Shown: in pieces, positions 59,899-64,000 of the stretch
How positions within the stretch are numbered: position 1 is the stretch's first letter
Layout of the letters: each line of letters opens with the position of its first letter
Assembly (NCBI RefSeq): GCF_036324505.1
Contig: NC_086355.1
Span: forward strand, 26,594,518 to 26,658,517
DNA: 64,000 nucleotides
Reading direction: 5' to 3'
From: Eleginops maclovinus
Taxonomy: Eukaryota; Chordata; Actinopteri; Perciformes; Eleginopidae
Notes under the pieces: generated by a model
The model's database searches: none
The model's input: only the letters and a program-made list of their open reading frames with translations
What the model was told of the DNA's origin: nothing
Position numbers and translations under genes: made by a program

Positions 59899-62080
59899 AT
59901 GGCAGAGGCTCCGGATCAGCATGAGCAGACTGCAGTAAAATTGAGACCGCGATTGTCTAAAGTCTGGGCATTTTTTAAGGAAAATAAAGCTAATAAACAA
60001 GTCAAGTGTACTGTCTGCAAAGCAGAGCTGGCCTACCACGGCAGTACAACGGTGATGCATGAGCATCTTAAACGCAAACACCCAGGAAGTCTAGCGCCCG
60101 AAGTTCCGAATGGGTAAGTTAGCCGGTTTTTGTTTACCTTTCGGAAAATGCGTCCTCTAGTCCAGAGTGACATTAGTTACCTTTAGGCCCTCTCATGAAA
60201 GTTAATGTGTTAACCCAATTGCATAAGAACATTGAATTACAGTCTTCCCTCATGTTAACATTGTAAATTCACACGGTCACTTTACCTAGCTCCGCATGAC
60301 TGCACGTTTGCTAAATAGATAGGAAGATAGATAAATACCGTAGATAAATAAGTGTATACATAACTAATTATAAATCATTCATTTGTCAGATAAAATCAAT
60401 AAAATTGATTAATTTAAGTCTAGAATTTGTGGTAACTATGCCTAATAGTTTTCTATTATCATTTTGCCATTTTAGAAGTTCAAAGCAAAGGCGTGTGGAT
60501 GACTTCGTCCTGCGGAGAGGCGTCTGCACCCCTCAAATGGCCAGACTCCTCACTGAGAGTGTTCTAAACATGCTGGTCTACGACATGAGGCCAATGTCAA
60601 TGGTGGAATGCGAGAGTTTCAAGCAAATGATCCACACTTTCAATCCTGACTACACATTACCTTCAAGAACACATTTTACCAAGCTCATGGAGGGAAAGTA
60701 TGAAGCAATTCTCAATCATGTTAAAGATGCTCGCAAATGGCAAGATCGCCCTGACTACCGATGCCTGGACCAGTATTGCCACAGAAGCATACCTGGGCAT
60801 CACTTGCCATTATTAAGTGATGATTGGGTGTTCAAAAACTTCTGCCTGACAACAATGCCACTTAAGGAACGGCACACTGGCGCCAACATCGCAGAGTGGA
60901 TTGAGGAGGCTTTAGAAAAGTTTGAACTCCCTCCTTCCAAGATTGTAGGGATTGTCCATGACAATGCCCGTAATATGGTGCTGGCTGCTAACCTTTTACA
61001 AGATACACATGGGTGGCTGTCGGTACGTTGTGCAGGCCACACCTTACAGCTGGTGGTCAACCATGCTCTGAAGCAAACACAGATCAGCAATGCACTAGGA
61101 GCGGTGAGGGCTGTTGTGGGGCACTTTAAAAAAAGTGAATTGGCTTCAAGCAAACTAAAGGTTAAGCAGAAACAGATGGAGACCCCGGATCACCGTCTTA
61201 TCCAGGACATCTCCACTAGATGGAATAGTACTTCAGATCAGATGATCACCCGTCTACTTGAACAAAGATGGCCAGTTACTGCCACTGTCAGATCCAACAA
61301 CCCTAACGCAGCAAGGTAAAAGGTACCTGGACCTCAAACCCGATCAGTGGACCCTCTTGGAAGACCTTGCAAAAGCGCTTGAGGCATTTGAATGTGCCAC
61401 TGTGTACTTGAGCGGAGAAAGGTATGTGACAATCTCTACCTTGCCTCCTCTGTACAGAGGGCTATTGAAGTCCACCAGCGTTGCCTATGATGCAGCGCCA
61501 GTTCAGGCTTTTCAGACTGCTGCCTCATTGGAGATGACCGAATGCTGCTCTAAAGTGGTCAATGTCACAGATGATAGTCCAAGCAAACACGTCATTGCAG
61601 CTGCACTAGACCCAAGATTTCGAAAACTGAAATTCCTGACACCAGAGGAGAAGTTCAGCATGCAGAATAAACTACAAGCTCTAGCCCTACAGAGTGCCTC
61701 TGAGAGGAACCAGCACAGCAGAGGGGGGTCCACACCATCAGATGATGTGTATGCAACATCCTCGGCTAATGAAACACACAAGTCTGGGTCAGTTCTCGAT
61801 TCACTCCTTGGATGTGATTCAGATAGTGATGATGATGCTGATCAGCAGGAATCACATGAGCAACTAGTCACTAATGAAGTACGTTTTTCTTCTTGTTTTA
61901 TTGGTGAACATCAAATGCAACATATCAGATTCATCCACCATGCAAATTTTCATCTTATGTCTCATGACAGGTGCTGATGTACTTTGCTGAGCCACCAATC
62001 TCGAAGAAACAGTGTCCGTTGTCCAGGTGGAAGCTCAACGAGACCAAGTTAGGAGTCTACACTAGAGGTCTCCCTTTCCC
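59899..62080 (+). pseudogene. ZBED-type hAT transposase, frameshifted and C-terminally truncated
   Basis: Exon 1 (59899-60113) encodes a BED finger: LSKVWAFFKENKANKQVKCT, VCKAELAYHG, MHEHLKRKHPG. Intron 60114-60475 has GTAAGT..TTTTAG and keeps phase. Exon 2 starts SSKQRRVDDFVLRRG and includes IVGIVHDNARNMVLAANLL, VRCAGHTLQLVVNHAL and DISTRWNSTSDQMITRLLEQ. A one-base shift near 61285 moves the reading to SDPTTLTQQGKRYLDLKPDQ and AAALDPRFRKLKFLTPEEKF. A second intron (61879-61970) leads to VLMYFAEPPISKKQC and WKLNE. The terminal dimerisation motif expected next is absent because BEL/Pao sequence follows. Clearly inactive. Confidence 0.85.
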
Positions 62081-64000
62081 CAGATAAACACGAGAACATC
62101 ACACTCCCCGCTTGTTATAATGTATTATAACACTATTCCCCTTTTACAAATAAAACAACTTCTGAGACTGGTCTACAATACACCCGTTGAGTACCCTGTC
62201 TGACCACCCTCACATCCACTTTGCGAACTTTACAGTCTTTGCTGGGAATGGCGTTCACCACCACTCCGACAGGCCATTCATTCCGCTTGACCTGTGCATC
62301 CTTGAGCAGCACAACATCTCCTTCGCTCAGGTTTGGCTTGTCCACGTGCCACTTTCTCCTTGGTTGGAGTGACACCAGGTATTCTTGATGCCAGCGTTTC
62401 CAGAATGCGTCAGCCAATGCCTGTACCTGCTTCCACTGCTTGCTGTATAGGTCCTTAAGGTCGTACTCTCCCGTGGGTAGCAGCACTGGGTCGATTTTCT
62501 GTTTTCGCAGCATGGCAGGTGTGAGGCCTGTGGGCATGTCTGGATCAGATGACACTGGAACAAGGGGTCTAGCGTTCATAATGGCCATGACTTCAGACAT
62601 GAGTGTGACCTTGTGGAGGTCTGCGTCAAGTTCTTCTGTAATTGAGTCTGTCATTTCAACAGCCAAGACAGCAGCACAAAGTTTGAGCCATGGAACAGTG
62701 TGTGGGGGATGAGGAGCCAGCTTTGACTTGCCCATGATGAATCCAATGTGAGTGTGTCGTTTTTTCATCTGTTGCATAAAGATAGGCCACGGCTGATATG
62801 GCCATAGTGGAAGCGGCAGAGAAGACACAGAGTTCTCTGTGTTTTGTGGAGCACAAAGAAACAGGCACATAGGGTCTTTCAATCTGAAGCTGCTCAAGCT
62901 CACAGAGTGAGTCCATCCACATTCTCCACTGTTCCTCTTTCAGCGCTGGCAGGGGAGCATCCCATTCAGCTTGTTCGGCAGACAGCTCCCTGACTAAGGC
63001 CTTCCCTTGAATTCTGACAGGTGCCACATAGCCCAGGGGGTCGTAAAGCCCATTGGCTGTAGACAGGATTCCCCTTCAAGTAAATTGCTTCTTCTCTCTG
63101 GATACACGGAAGGTGAATGTGTCTGACTGCAAGCTCCAGGCGAGTCCCAAACTGCGCTGCAGTTGCAAGGGGTCAGCAGTTAGTTCTAAATCCACCAAGT
63201 TTTTGGTCCGCTCCTCAGGGGGAAAGGCATCCATCACAGCAAGGCTGTTAGAAGCTATTTTGTGTAGCTTAATGCTTGACATTCTGCTAACATTTCTGTA
63301 GTGCTTTTCAGGATGGCAATGGCTTTTTCGTCAGTGGGGAATGAGGAAATTCCATCATCATCGACATAGAAGTTTCTCATGACGAACTGTCTAGCTTCCT
63401 TTTCTTTTTTTGTTTTGCAGACGCGGCCTGTTTGGTCTGAATGGCAGATTTTGTCTGCCAAGTGCTTGAGGTGAGGATGATGCCTGGGTACCTCTGGTGA
63501 TGGTATTTCAGACCTGTCGTCTGGCAGCATGTCGCAATCAAAGTAGGCAAGGGAATGTGGATGTTGCCGTTAAATGACTCCACCATGAAGTTGCTTGCGC
63601 GCCGCCCGGCTGCATCCAACACTCCTGAGCATGTCTTCAAAGTGTATCTCGTTCCTGCGGCTTGAATTCCGAAGTGTTCAAAGAATTCTGTTCTGCCCAG
63701 GGTCTTGTTGCTCTGCTCATCAAGAACAATGTAGGTCTTTATGGCTAGGTCTCTTTGGCCTGCAGGAAACATTAATGCTGTGATCCGCGGTACTCACATA
63801 GACATCAGTTTTCCATGGGGTGGGCCCTGGATGTAGCGCTGATGGGTGTTTGTCGCTGTTGCACACCTGGCACAGCACAGGCCTGCCACAGTCCTTAGCA
63901 ACATGAGTGGACGATGCACAGCACTTGAAACAGATGTGTTTTTCCTTCAGATACGCTTTCCTTTCTTCCAGAGTTTTGTTTCTGAAGCGAAGACATTTCC
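62044..64000 (-). pseudogene. BEL/Pao element 2, internally deleted, runs off the window
   Basis: From 64000 downward: gag zinc knuckles (CFKCCASSTHVAKDC, CQVCNSDKHPSALHPG); protease segment (TYIVLDEQSNKTLGRTEFFE, KTCSGVLDAAGRRASNF); a jump from HHPHLKHLADKI to MRNFYVDDDGISSFPTDEKA, removing most of the RT palm before YVDD; thumb and connection (SSIKLHKIASNSLAVMDAFP); RNase H with FSAAS where FSDAS is expected. A second jump runs from EELDADLHKVTL straight to VMAIMNARPLVPVSSDPDMP, removing the integrase zinc finger and most of the core. The C-terminal domain (GDVVLLKDAQVKRNEWP) ends at 62133. About 60 bases (62044-62103) beginning TGTGATGTTCTCGTG in element sense look like the start of its 3' LTR. 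Confidence 0.88.

Larger units (their letters stand above)
55309..62043 (+). mobile_element. ZBED-type hAT element, interrupted and 3'-truncated
   Basis: The left terminus is GCTGCAACGACTAGTCGACA, then ACGTCGACGACGTCGAC (about 55318-55350), a form common in fish hATs. The leader resumes after the inserted hAT at 59778, and the transposase gene lies at 59899-62043. Translation loses similarity after WKLNE near 62043, where BEL/Pao sequence begins, so the right terminus is missing. Confidence 0.65.

Overview
This is a stretch of ray-finned fish (teleost) nuclear DNA. The evidence is four interrupted vertebrate genes with GT..AG splice sites, and many fish-type repeats: Rex3/RTE LINEs, Tc1 elements, hAT families, BEL/Pao, tRNA-derived SINEs and long (GT)n tracts. 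No bacterial operon, CRISPR array, rRNA or convincing functional tRNA gene is present. Exon joins were worked out by hand from splice sites, reading phase and remembered vertebrate homologues. Hand-counted coordinates may be off by one base.

Host genes. (1) The terminal exon of an NMI/IFP35-family gene (+, 72-263). (2) mmadhc, complete in seven coding exons (+, 6547-12318, 290 aa), the cobalamin-trafficking CblD protein. (3) dbi, acyl-CoA-binding protein, complete in four exons (-, 15940-20915, 89 aa). (4) The UPF0538/C2orf76 homologue, complete in five exons (-, 47436-50533, 125 aa). (5) A terminal HECT-domain exon resembling G2E3-like E3 ligases (-, 23462-23721), with one weaker upstream exon. 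DBI and C2orf76 are neighbours on human 2q14, and MMADHC and NMI lie on 2q23, so the block keeps a human chromosome 2 association. Here dbi and c2orf76 are in the same orientation and about 26.5 kb of mobile DNA lies between them.

Mobile DNA, left to right: two terminal-inverted-repeat elements (0.5-2.5 kb); LINE and gypsy remnants (3.3-4.7 kb); a 3'-truncated Rex3 in mmadhc intron 1; a SINE; L2/Rex1-type LINE ends in both orientations around the last dbi exon; a structurally intact Tc1 transposon in dbi intron 1; a mini-hAT (22.1-23.0 kb); a dead Tc1 (25.5-27.1 kb). Next is a three-level nest in which a Rex3 LINE (28.2-39.8 kb) is split by an 8.3-kb BEL/Pao retrotransposon (29740-38038, 5-bp duplication CATGG), itself split by a 1.04-kb mini-hAT (30471-31513, 8-bp duplication ACTCTCAG).

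The right side holds a broken multi-exon integrase-like gene (43.3-45.0 kb), a ZBED-type hAT fragment, a ZNF862-like hAT with an inverted self-duplication (52.1-55.0 kb), and a ZBED-type hAT (55.3-62.0 kb). That last element is interrupted by a KIAA1586-like hAT (55612-59769, duplication ACAGGTGG). A doubly deleted BEL/Pao element runs off the window end. The most informative points are the datable insertion nests, the intact Tc1, a 194-bp GT repeat abutting an mmadhc splice acceptor, two mini-hATs that each kept only the N-terminal domain, and paired inverted THAP-like exons inside a hAT.
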